Assembly (NCBI GenBank): GCA_003184365.1
Contig: NKYR01000007.1
Coordinates: 372,001-436,000 of the forward strand
Length of the DNA: 64,000 nucleotides
Source: Evernia prunastri
Lineage: Eukaryota; Ascomycota; Lecanoromycetes; Lecanorales; Parmeliaceae
Reading direction: 5' to 3'
Shown here: one piece after another, positions 1 to 8,884 of the stretch
Numbering within the stretch: the first letter of the stretch is position 1
Layout: each line of letters begins with the position of its first letter
Program-made: the position numbers and the translations under genes
Notes under the pieces: model-generated
The model's database searches: none
What the model saw: only the letters and a program-made list of their open reading frames with translations
Told to the model about the DNA's origin: nothing

Positions 1-877
1 CTCCCCGAATATCGATGTTCCCATTCGCGTCTGATCGCTGGGAGTAACTCCATCTAAAGAGCGCACCATCTTGGCTTATTGTGTAAATCTGACTTGATAT
101 CAGGAATAATTCTAGTAATGGTAGGTATTTCAGCTTACTTCTTCCTGATCGTTTGAGAACCATGCATCCAACACCCCTTCTCGATGGCCTGCTAGGATTG
201 TAGGGATGAAGCCATCTTCGGGATCGAAGCTCCATATTCGAGCTGTGAGATCTTTTGAGGAACTCAAGAAGAAGCGAGAGTCGCTCGACCACTCTATACT
301 CTGAACAATGTCGAAGTGCCCAGCATGCACCCTATGCCGTACGAAAGGCGCAAATTCGAGACCCTCTTCTGTATTTGCATCTGGTGTCGAAGGTGCTTTC
401 CACACTTGAATAGATGTCCCAATGCCAACGGCGAAATGGTGACCGGAAGGCGAAAAGGCTAGGGCGGAGACGGCCGCTTTAAAAGAGAAGTGATAAAGGG
501 CAAGTCGCCGTGGAAAGTTGGCGAGAATGGCACGACCATCTTCGTCAATAGAGAGGAGTAGGTTTCCGTGCGGATTGAGGGCTAAGCGGGATATATTTCG
601 GCGATGGGAAAAGGGAAGAGTGTAGGACTTATTGCTGATAATGTCAGTCTCGTTAGAGTTCAAACAGTTGCCAAATGCTGGAGCCACGTACTTTATCAGG
701 TCAAACACAGTGACTCGGTTACCAACTGGTGAAAGCAGACAGGTCCCATCCGGAGTGAAGAGAAGATTTCCTTTGCAATAGACTGTGCCCAGCAAATTAG
801 AGAACTGTTGCCAAACCTTAGTTTCTGCGAAAACGGTGAAACACAAGGCATATAGATACCTTGAATTCGGTCTTCAT
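1..877 (-). CDS. PWP2: PWP2/UTP1, U3 snoRNP WD40 protein (3'-partial)
   Basis: Exons (minus strand): 877-860, 804-139, 88-<1; introns of 55 and 50 nt. The first coding exon is only 18 nt (MKTEFK) and joins to FSNLLGTVYCKGN, giving the conserved N-terminus of the Pwp2 family. WD40 blades follow, with the diagnostic stretches LLSPVGNRVTVFDL, ISIDEDGRAILANF and FAPFVRHRVHAGHFD, and the last visible exon reads IYTISQDGALFRW before the window edge. Pwp2 is a scaffold of the UTP-B subcomplex of the small-subunit processome and is needed in the nucleolus for 18S rRNA maturation. About 250 of an expected ~900 residues are in the window. It is divergent from the septin gene with 365 bp between start codons. 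The longer ORFs in other frames here are shadows. The identification is firm. Confidence 0.93.
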
Positions 878-1242
878 ACCGGCCACCTAAATACAAGACT
901 TGAAGTACATCCTTCGTTCTGCCGATCTGTGGTGGTTACTGGTTGCGCAAGAATTTTACGAATTCACCTAAATAAGGTACGAGGGTACTTGCTTACCTTG
1001 GGAATTTTGCTAAAAGTGAAAGCTCGGATCATTGCGCTAGTGCTAAAGTAAAAGGTTGGCCCCTTCTCCCCTTTAAACGGCTCTGTTTTGGACAGGTGAA
1101 CCTACTCACGAATTCAACCACCAACTCTCACCAACTACACTAATCTCCTCTTTCAATTGCAAGGGACAGGAAAGCCTTGGATGTACACTAAGACCAGCTC
1201 TTAGATCCAATTACTGTGTCATCCTGCAACGAGAGCTTCAAG
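878..1242. promoter_or_regulatory. Divergent promoter, PWP2 / septin
   Basis: 365 bp between the two start codons. It must hold both promoters and 5' leaders. The septin-side half is pyrimidine-rich (1100-1160), as is usual for fungal leaders. No specific factor site is supported. Confidence 0.5.
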
Positions 1243-2732
1243 ATGGCCCCAGCAATGTCCGAGGCTGCTTCGCCAATTGGCATTGCCAATGTGGGTCAAT
1301 TTCACATACCTCAGGGAGACCTGCTAACATGTGCCGCTCGGTGTAGCTTCCAAACCAGAGGTAACACCTTGACCTGTCCGAAAAGCGCAATCCAACTTCG
1401 ACTGACCTTTGCCTCCAGGCATAAGATCGTTGCTAAACGAGGAGCTGCGTTCACCATTATGGTATCCTTCCACAATATCAGTGAGTTACTTGAGTAAACT
1501 GATGTGTCTCAGGTTGCAGGCGAATCAGGCCTAGGGAAGACGACCTTCATCAATACCTTATTCTCGACAACAATCAAGAACTACGCAGACCACAGGCGCC
1601 GCCATGCAAAACAGGTAGACAAGACTGTCGAGATTGAGATCACTAAGGCTGAGCTGGAAGAAAAATTCTTCAAGGGTAAGATGTTCAACTGCTTGGGCTT
1701 TTTGATGTGCTTATTCTAAAATGATGGGACAGTCCGCTTGACCGTCATCGATACTCCTGGCTTCGGGGACTACGTTAACAACCGCGACTCATGGATGCCA
1801 ATCATAGAGTTCTTGGACGACCAACACGAGTCGTACATGTTGCAAGAACAACAGCCTCGCCGAGCCGACAGGATCGATCTCCGTGTTCACGCCTGCCTTT
1901 ACTTCATCAGACCAACCGGCCATACTTTGAAGCCTCTGGATATTGAAGTCATGAAGCGGTTGAGCTCCAGAGTCAACCTCATTCCTGTCGTGGCCAAAGC
2001 CGATACGCTGAGCCCGGCGGACCTGGTTACATTCAAGCGAAGGGTGCATTTCCCTTGAGGTCTCATATCATTTTGAATACAGCTAACGCAGACCCTAGAT
2101 CCGAGCTGTTGTCGAAGCACAAGGGATCAAGATATATCAACCGCCGCTGGAGGAAGACGACGAAGCTGCCGCCCACCACGCTAGGGCTTTGACGGAAGCC
2201 ATGCCATTTGCCGTTATTGGATCTGAGAAGGATGTGAAGACCCAGGACGGGCGCGTTCTGAAGGGACGTCAATACTCTTGGGGTGTCGCAGAGGTTGAAA
2301 ACGAAGATCACTGCGATTTCAAGAAGCTACGATCGATTCTCATTAGGACCCACATGCTAGATCTTATCCACACCACCGAGGAGATGCACTATGAAGCGTA
2401 TCGCGCCCAACAGATGGAGACGAGGAAGTTTGGCGAAGCTCGACCAAGGAAGCTTGACAACCCAAAGTTCAAAGAGGAGGAAGAGAGCCTACGTAAGAGA
2501 TTCACGGAGCAAGTGAAGGTGGAGGAGAACCGGTTCAGAGCATGGGAGCAGAAGTTGATCTCTGAGCGTGACCGCCTAAACAAGGATCTTGAAAGCACAC
2601 ACGCAGCGTACGTATCTATCAGGATTTGTTCATATTGGAAGCTCCTGCTGACGAGCTTGCAGTATCAAGCAACTGGAAATGGAACTGGAGCAAATGCAAG
2701 GCAGTGTTCAGCGAAGCCACGGACGCCGTTAG
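1243..2732 (+). CDS. CDC11: Septin, CDC11 / AspA type
   Basis: Seven exons: 1243-1290, 1347-1360, 1419-1461, 1513-1675, 1733-2043, 2099-2607, 2663-2732; 385 aa, frame closes exactly. Septins are GTP-binding filament proteins at septa, hyphal tips and branch points. Visible: P-loop GESGLGKT at about residues 38-45, DTPGFGDY near 95, AKAD near 177, the septin-unique region after residue 250, and a charged C-terminal coiled coil from about 320 to 375. The short N-terminus with KIVAKRG before the P-loop fits the Cdc11/AspA group. Exon 2 is a 14-nt microexon coding LPNQ plus part of R; without it the family-conserved LPNQRHK is lost. Intron 1 has the less usual donor GTGGGT but a good CTAAC branch site at 1324. 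The MAPAMSEAASP start was chosen because it matches the family; an upstream in-frame codon (1216) lies in a non-ATG context. Family certain, paralogue assignment likely. Confidence 0.93.
1347..1360 (+). other. 14-nt internal coding microexon of the septin gene
   Basis: CTTCCAAACCAGAG, bounded by GTGTAG on the left and GTAACA on the right. It restores LPNQRHKIVAKRG across two introns of 56 and 58 nt and keeps the reading frame. Inferred from protein conservation and splice signals. Confidence 0.85.
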
Positions 2733-3088
2733 ATGCTATCTCTTCCTGCGAATATCTCTTGAACAGTTGCTCGGCTTGCATTTGTGGGCCTGCTCACGCC
2801 TTGCAATCTCGAAAGCAGTGAAGGCCAGTAGCAGGCGTCCCACTCTTCGTTCTTCTCCTGGGGAGTCTCCATGTTTGCTGTCTAGCGAAATCAAGCTCTC
2901 TGTCCAACTATTAGTATCCCGATAATGCAAAATGGAGCCTTTGAACCTTTAGTCCCTCCCAATCCTGCGGTCTATGTTGTTAAAGATTTCGTGGCTTTCC
3001 TGCACTCGTAGAGTAGACTAAGGTGTAGGCTCTGCATCGGTAAGCGAATACGCGAGCTCTGTACCGGTGCACCCTTATCAAAAATGTG
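2733..3088. other. Intergenic: septin 3' end to WDR83-like start
   Basis: 356 bp between same-strand genes. It must hold the septin terminator and the WDR83 promoter. ORFs in it have no recognisable homology and no conserved motif is visible. Confidence 0.5.
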
Positions 3089-4178
3089 ATGATATTTCCC
3101 AAGCGTCAAGTGACGACCCTCTCCGGGCATTCGGGCGCAATCCACGCCCTGGCTTACAGTTGTGGGACGGGTCAATACGTGAGTCACCTCATGTCTTCCA
3201 CTTATAGAACTAATGTTTCGTTCCCAACAGATCCTCACAGGCTCAAGCGACCGCTCCGTCCATCTCTACAACCCCTCCAAGGCCTCCGAATCCGCGCCAA
3301 AATCCGGACTCGTCCAAGCCTATTCCGCCCACAGCTATGAAGTCCTCGATCTCGCCGTTACAGACGACAATGCCCGGTTCGCCAGCGTCGGCGGTGACAA
3401 GCAAGTCTTCCTCTGGGACGTAGCTACAGCTCGAACTCTGAAACGATGGAGCGGGCACTTTGGCCGCGTCAACTGTGTGGGTTTTGGCGGGGAAGATGGC
3501 AGTGTAGTCGTTAGCGGGAGTTATGATGCTACTGTAAGGTTGTGGGATTGCAAGAGCCAGAGTTTGAAGCCAATACAGATTCTTGAGGAGGCAAGAGATA
3601 GTGTGAGCACTTTGCATCTGGTTGGGCATGAGATTGTGACGGGGAGCGTGGATGGGAGGTTGAGGATTTACGATCTAAGGATGGGAATGATATTTGTGGA
3701 TGTCATCGGCCGTGAGTCCATTCTTCTAGCCTTCGTGAGTCCTGGATCGCTGATGGAATGTGCTTGCAGAAGCTATCACATCTGTACAGCAAACGCGAGA
3801 TGGCAATGCAGTACTGGTTTCTACGCTTGATTCGACCATCAGACTTATGGATAAAGGCAACGGGCATTTATTGCAAAGCTACCGAGGCCATACGAACAAG
3901 GATTATCGGATCAGATCTTGTATGGGCATCGCGGACTCAGTGGTGATAAGTGGAAGTGAGGATGGAAGACTGTATGCTTGGGACTTGTTGGAGGGCAAGG
4001 TGATCGAGAAATTGGAGGCGCATGGCGACAAGGTGGCCAGTGCTGTAGCTTGCAATGAGGTGAAGAAAGAATGGGCAAGTGCCGGAGTTGATGGTCAGTA
4101 TTTCAATGTTTTTTGATCCCTTTGGTGTATGCTGAGTCTCCCATAGGCACCGTCAGTGTTTGGGCCATGCCAGAGTGA
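3089..4178 (+). CDS. WD40 protein, WDR83/MORG1-like
   Basis: Exons 3089-3178, 3231-3711, 3770-4093, 4147-4178; introns 52, 58 and 53 nt; 308 aa, one complete seven-bladed WD40 propeller with almost nothing outside it. Blades end in recognisable SGSYDATVRLWD, TGSVDGRLRIYDLR, SGSEDGRLYAWDL and GTVSVWAM. The LDEAR-like EEARDSVSTL and YDLRMG...PITS-type segments follow the WDR83 (MORG1) pattern: length ~310 aa and the internal SxLDSTIRLMDK blade. In animals WDR83 is a MAPK scaffold and is also found with spliceosomes; the fungal role is inferred. The ATG at 3089 is the first one that stays in frame; an ATG 5 nt upstream runs straight into TGA. Convergent with the CASTOR-like gene, 290 bp apart. 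Confidence 0.85.
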
Positions 4179-4468
4179 CGTAGCTGCATTCGGGTTTGAT
4201 ACATCGAGGAAGCAATGTTGGCCTAAAAACCCTGAACACATGCAATCCTTTGTAGCGTGGACGCCCCTTTACTCAAGGGATCGCTTGAATAACCTAAAGA
4301 GGCGTAAGCATATCGCTGCTTCAATACCTTGACAATGAATACGCCGGCGGCTCTGAAGTCCCCGCGTATACTGCTTTCATTCTAGCAAGCTCAATAGGAC
4401 TGTCAAACCGCATGCTATCCAATCCGACGATGCAGCGCAATTTCTGAAACCCTTTCGCTCCCGATGAC

Positions 4469-5796
4469 CTAAGTCCATCCATCATGGCTGGATTTGCCAT
4501 CCACGCCCAGCTTCAGCGCTTGCATTGCGCTATCAAGATCACACTCGTCCACCATAACAGTCCCAGCTTTGGCAGTAGAAAGGTAGGTCATCTCGATTGG
4601 GTGGAGGGGTCCGTCCACAAGTCTCCCAGCAACCCCACAGACGATACCACTTGCTTCAATTGGTAAGGATTCCAGGTCAAGAACGATTGGAATGAGATAA
4701 TCTTCCGTAGCACCGAGTAAGACGTTGTCAGAGCCCGGCAAGTCGAAATTACGGAGAAGTCGCTTCTCTAAGAGAAGCCCAGCAGATTCATCTTTTGTCA
4801 GGGTGACACTCAAGAATTTGGGCTGGTAAATGAGACACTTAGTAAGTCCGTGTTGAAGGGCTAGTTCGTCGGCCACGAATGTCTCTGGATTAGTATTGCG
4901 GCCTCCACACTGAACAAGGCGAATCTCAGAGTGTACTGTTGGTATGATCGAATGGCGATTGAGCAATCCAAAGGTGCGAGCCTGGAGATCTGTCATGTTT
5001 GTAGGCGGTGGAGTCGAAGGTGTTTCGGAGCTCAAAGAGGAGCTCGAGGATACGTTTCGATGATGGGAAGAAGAATTAACATAGGACTCTGAAGACTTCT
5101 CGAACGCGAAACCACGATTTTCTAGGGCACGGATGACCTGGCATTTGGCTTTTGCAGGGACGAGGATAAAGTCGGAATAGTACGTTGTGATGAAAAAAAG
5201 CGAACTGCTCATTGTCAGGAAGTCTAACGAGCATTAGCAACGAGTAAAGCTTACATGCCAGCGAGAGCGAGAGGACTTGTCAATTCTAGCACTCTCTGCC
5301 CGGCCTCCATACCAGCCCCTTCAACAGAGATGACGACGAAATCCTCCGCAGAGATGGAAGCATGATGATCAACATCAGCGCCGGATGATGATACTGCCCG
5401 ATCAATTGCTGTTCTGAACAGGTCTTCGGCCACATTCTTTTCGCAAACGATGGAGCATTCGATGGAGGTGATAGAGACGTTCAAGAAATTATGCCCGTTA
5501 GCCCATGATTCGCTGTTGCGTACATCGTCATTAGAGCTCCCGGCTGATGGAAACAGCAGCTGCAGAATTGAAGGCAAAAATAGCTGATACTGGTCCAACG
5601 GGATGTGGATGAGGCTGAGCTGTGCTTCCTAATTTGATAAAAAAGTCAGCAGTCGACTTGGGACGTTGCCTTATTGGAGTAACGCCAGCGCCAGACAAGC
5701 ATGCTTGAACAGACCAATATCTCCACCGGCTTTGAAGTATAACGGACTTACAAGAAAGTGGACTCTGGCCGACATCAGAAGGCTCGACTGCTCCAT
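4469..5796 (-). CDS. ACT-domain protein, CASTOR-like
   Basis: Exons (minus) 5796-5752, 5628-5255, 5204-4469; introns 123 and 50 nt; 384 aa. Joining exons 1 and 2 gives VHFLEAQLSLIHIPLDQY, and exons 2 and 3 give LALAGISLFFITTYYSDFILVP, the paired ACT (aspartokinase-type) signature of the CASTOR family. A second ACT half, GIVCGVAGRLVDGPLHPIEMTYLSTAK followed by a VMVDECDLDSAMQAL helix, ends the protein; a Ser/Pro-rich linker (about residues 165-200) separates the halves. In animals CASTOR1 binds arginine and controls TORC1 through GATOR2. Fungal members are conserved but I know no characterised one, so a nutrient-sensing role is inference. The first exon is short and its start rests on a good GTAAGT donor and the family pattern. 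Confidence 0.8.
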
Positions 5797-7558
5797 TATG
5801 AAGACAGATGATTAGCGGTTGGGTAACATGGAAGGCAAGCGAAAGGAATGCCGTAAAGAAAGATAGCACATAAGTAGTCCCGATAGTCGATGGGAGAAAG
5901 CTTTTCCAAATATTTTCCACGAACGATATCAACTGTGCAACGTGGACACTGGTTCCGGCAGGCGGACAATATGAGAACAACTGTCTGCAATGCATTCCGG
6001 TTTGCTTCGACTTTGATTCATGCACGAGACCAGATCTGTATTCCAAAACGAAGCAATGCGGAGCAGGAATGGCAGGATCAGGGCTGAGGAGCGCTCAGAC
6101 AGCGGGATACTCTGAGTAAGCGAGTAGTCACTGCTGGAGGAAGTGATGGAAAAGAAGGGGAAGACAAGGCAGACGGGATACATAAAGGATCGGCATAGCT
6201 CGGATTGTAGACACAGATGCTTGGGGCATGCAGGGCAGATGTATTTGCAGGAAATCGAATCGATGGGATGATTCTCGGCAAAGGGGTAGGAAAAGGTGAA
6301 GCCATACATACTCAGTCAAGGAAGGTTGGAGTGTCCGTGCTGAGCATAATGCAGCTTTGAGCGGGAACGTTGAAGGTGGATTTAATTTTTAGTGCACTAA
6401 TAAGTGGATGGCGGTCTCGCAGCGTGGGGAGTGGGGTAGGTAGTATACTCGGAATGCGGATGTGGAGGAAGAAAGAGGTAGGAGGTTAAGGCAAGGTATT
6501 GTGTGTGTATGCTTGGGGCTTTTCCATACACGTCGTAGCGTAGTAGCGTAGGGTAGAGATCATAAGGTAAGGTAGGTCTTGTATGGAAGCACGCTGCATG
6601 AATAGATCTGGGAGCGAGCTGCAGGGTGCTCTTTCCGTACAGCAGTAATAATAGTAGTATACCTATGGGGGAAAGGAGGAGAGAGAGATGGGCGAGAGCT
6701 AGAGTGATTAGAGTAAAAGGTTGTTCCTTGATACATCAGGTACACAGTACACAATACACGGTACTCTACCTTATGACTTGTGAATTGCGATCCTCTTTGG
6801 CCGTTTTGGCGGAGTATTTAACCTAACTTTCCACTCTTCCTTGCCTTAACCTGGGATGTGGTTATGATGGAGGAGCCATCTTTTCTCCGGCTTTTCTCCG
6901 AATGCAGGGTATGTGAGAAAGCTTCGTCCATGATTTTAGATTTTATGGATCATCTTGTGAGCTCTCAAGGTAAGGTAAGATAGTCTCTTAACCATTTACC
7001 AAGCTACCTATACAAATAAGCGACCAAAGGCATAATCGTGCCACTAACTTGAGCACAGTTTACATAGAGTACTCTAAGGGTTAAATGAAAGGGTGAAGCT
7101 GAGACCTCTTAATATTATTAGGTAGTTATTTATTACCCTATCACTCCTACCGTCGAGAGTTCACTAAGCTACCGGGAAAAGTGAGAGGAAGGTCTAAAAG
7201 GGTGTGAAAGCGCTGCTTTACCTTCCCCTACCTACCTACCTACCTGCTACCTTACCTCCTAACCATCAAGTAGGGACCTGAGAAGTACAGCAGTCATGCC
7301 GTAACAACCGTTGAGCCGTTGATCATCTGCTTATCAAGTCATCCTGCAAAACATAAACGAAGGTATGGTAGGGATGTAGGGATGCTCTACGTTAGAGTGA
7401 CGCTGCTAGAGTATGCGACACCCCACTCTCCCCGTCTCCCCGTCTCCCCAGTCCCCACACTTGTTCCCAGCTGCAGTGCCAGTGCCACAACGCTTAGCTA
7501 AGGGAACTAGAGAAGGTAAGGTAGTGACTAAGCCACTAAGGTAAGGTAGTGAGCCTTC
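5797..7558. other. Gene-poor intergenic DNA with GGTAAGGTA-type motifs
   Basis: 1.76 kb with no supportable gene. ORFs of up to ~170 codons on the minus strand (5.5-6.3 kb) lack homology, conserved motifs or sensible splice structure. The right half repeatedly contains GGTAAGGTAG or its complement (about 6565, 6968, 7220-7256, 7513-7552), including a local duplication AAGGTAAGGTAGTGA at 7513-7553, plus a CTACCTACCTACCTAC run near 7229. Confidence 0.6.
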
Positions 7559-7572
7559 TCAACGAAAAGGAC
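7559..7572. repeat. Left copy of 14-bp target-site duplication
   Basis: TCAACGAAAAGGAC at 7559-7572 is identical to 8565-8578, on the far side of the element that ends in (AATC)6. The outermost two bases may belong to the tail on the right side, so the duplication is 12-14 bp. Confidence 0.8.
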
Positions 7573-8129
7573 AAGGATCATCACACGCGTAAACCACATT
7601 TTTGTTCACACAACCACAACGACATCACTTATGGGCCTGAGGCCTACAGTACGGTAATCAGCTCATTATGTGGTATCTGCCCGTACCCATAATGAGTGGT
7701 TTACACGACTGTGGGCCCAGGGCCCAATGACCCCCTAAAGACCGAGCAATGCCACGTACTCTTTCCGACAGTCAGGCCATCAAAAGCCTTTCTTTCGACT
7801 GAGCCATACTAGTCAACGATATGAATATCTACCGACTCCGCCCTCTCATAAGCCTATCATATTCAACAAATACAGTCAATCTCTCGACGCGTCCGCAAGA
7901 TGTCACGTGTTATTTCAGTCAGCAATAAACAGTTATTTCAGCAAAGGCCGTAACGCCTCTACACTGTCAGATCTCAACATCTAGACATTACATTTCACTT
8001 CACACCAAGCCTCCGCAATACCGACACACCCTCTTACCCCAAGAGGGCATATTCTTCTACCGTTATCGACTACCTATTCAGTCTATAACGCGAGCGATCA
8101 TTCACCCTGTTCTCTTCCGAAGTGCCTCG

Positions 8130-8534
8130 ATGTATACGGTTTCAAATCGTTCGACTTCGCTCTATCGAAACGTATCCGAAAGTGGTTCTATCGGATCTCG
8201 AATCTCGGCTTCGTTTACCGAGCAACAGACTATACTGAGAAGTAGTGACCCTCAGCAGTCGTCAGGGCAACCCCGCCTAGTGGGCTGGAATGGAAAAGAG
8301 TTGGAATTGGGATACTGTTCTTTGGGACCCCCGGGCTCAGAGGGGTCCCACCCCATACGGAATCTACAATATAGAAAACCAAGGGTTTCGGGTCAAAAAA
8401 CAGGACATGGTTCTTTACGAAAGGGGTCCGGCAACCGTAGGGTAGCCTCTTTCAATGGTTTCAGCCAATTAGATTCGATAGATAGATTGCACATCTCGCA
8501 TAGTTGGCCCACTAGAGGCCTAACTTCAGGGTAG
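8130..8534 (+). CDS. Hypothetical ORF inside the retroelement
   Basis: 134 codons from ATG 8130 to the stop at 8534, ending 8 nt before the AATC tail. Ser/Gly/Arg-rich, without any domain I recognise. It could be the start of an ORF1 fused by internal deletion to 3' UTR sequence, or a chance ORF in an untranslated element. Its confinement within the target-site duplications ties it to the element. Confidence 0.3.
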   Translation: MYTVSNRSTSLYRNVSESGSIGSRISASFTEQQTILRSSDPQQSSGQPRLVGWNGKELELGYCSLGPPGSEGSHPIRNLQYRKPRVSGQKTGHGSLRKGSGNRRVASFNGFSQLDSIDRLHISHSWPTRGLTSG

Positions 8535-8542
8535 TATGAATA

Positions 8543-8566
8543 AATCAATCAATCAATCAATCAATC
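8543..8566 (+). repeat. (AATC)6 tail of the retroelement
   Basis: Six perfect AATC units directly before the right target-site duplication. Placed as the 3' tail generated during target-primed reverse transcription. Confidence 0.85.
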
Positions 8567-8578
8567 AACGAAAAGGAC
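8565..8578. repeat. Right copy of 14-bp target-site duplication
   Basis: TCAACGAAAAGGAC, identical to 7559-7572; the first bases overlap the end of the AATC tail. Confidence 0.8.
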
Positions 8579-8884
8579 GTGGACGCATCGCTCCAATGGT
8601 TTCTCATTATTATTGACTACCGTAACGAAACATGCATAGAGGGACTCGACGAATAGGTAGTCAGGTTCAAGAACGACAAGCAAATCTCCCCCATGCTGCA
8701 ACCATTCCTGCTTTAATCATGCCTGATCACGTCCGTTTCCCTCTATATTCCTGGTGTCTACGTCTTCAGCGTAATCGAAATGGCTAGACGCGGGGGAAGA
8801 CACTGATGTTGTAGCTTCCGCCTGCTTGCGAGGCTGAAAGCACCTTTTGGTTGGTACTTTTTTAGACCCGTCCGTGAACAATCG
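8579..8884. other. Intergenic: retroelement to CID/SR gene 3' end
   Basis: 306 bp. It holds the 3' flank of the minus-strand CID/SR gene; no gene or clear motif seen. Confidence 0.4.

Larger units (their letters stand above)
7573..8566 (+). mobile_element. Non-LTR retrotransposon-type insertion (truncated or non-autonomous, LINE/SINE-like)
   Basis: About 990 bp flanked by a perfect 12-14 bp direct repeat and ending, on the plus strand, in ATGAATA followed by six AATC units (8543-8566). A variable-length target duplication plus a short tandem 3' tail instead of poly(A) is the hallmark of target-primed reverse transcription, as in fungal Tad-type LINEs. There are no terminal inverted repeats or LTRs. 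The 5' part (7573-8129) contains inverted segments (GTAAACCAC near 7589 against GTGGTTTAC near 7691; CTCATTATG against CATAATGAG) that could form a hairpin. From 8130 an ORF of 134 codons runs nearly to the tail; it shows no reverse transcriptase, endonuclease or zinc-knuckle motif. Either an internally deleted LINE keeping both ends, or an independent non-autonomous family. The perfect duplication suggests a recent insertion. Confidence 0.75.

Noticed and set aside
5531..6309. Minus-strand ORFs with CxxC-like residues upstream of the CASTOR-like gene
   Set aside because: No consistent zinc-finger spacing, no homology, overlapping frames; looks like chance.
8130..8534. Mitochondrial-DNA transfer (NUMT) as the source of the odd 134-codon ORF
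   Set aside because: Composition is not AT-rich like fungal mtDNA, and the flanking duplication plus AATC tail are better explained by retrotransposition.
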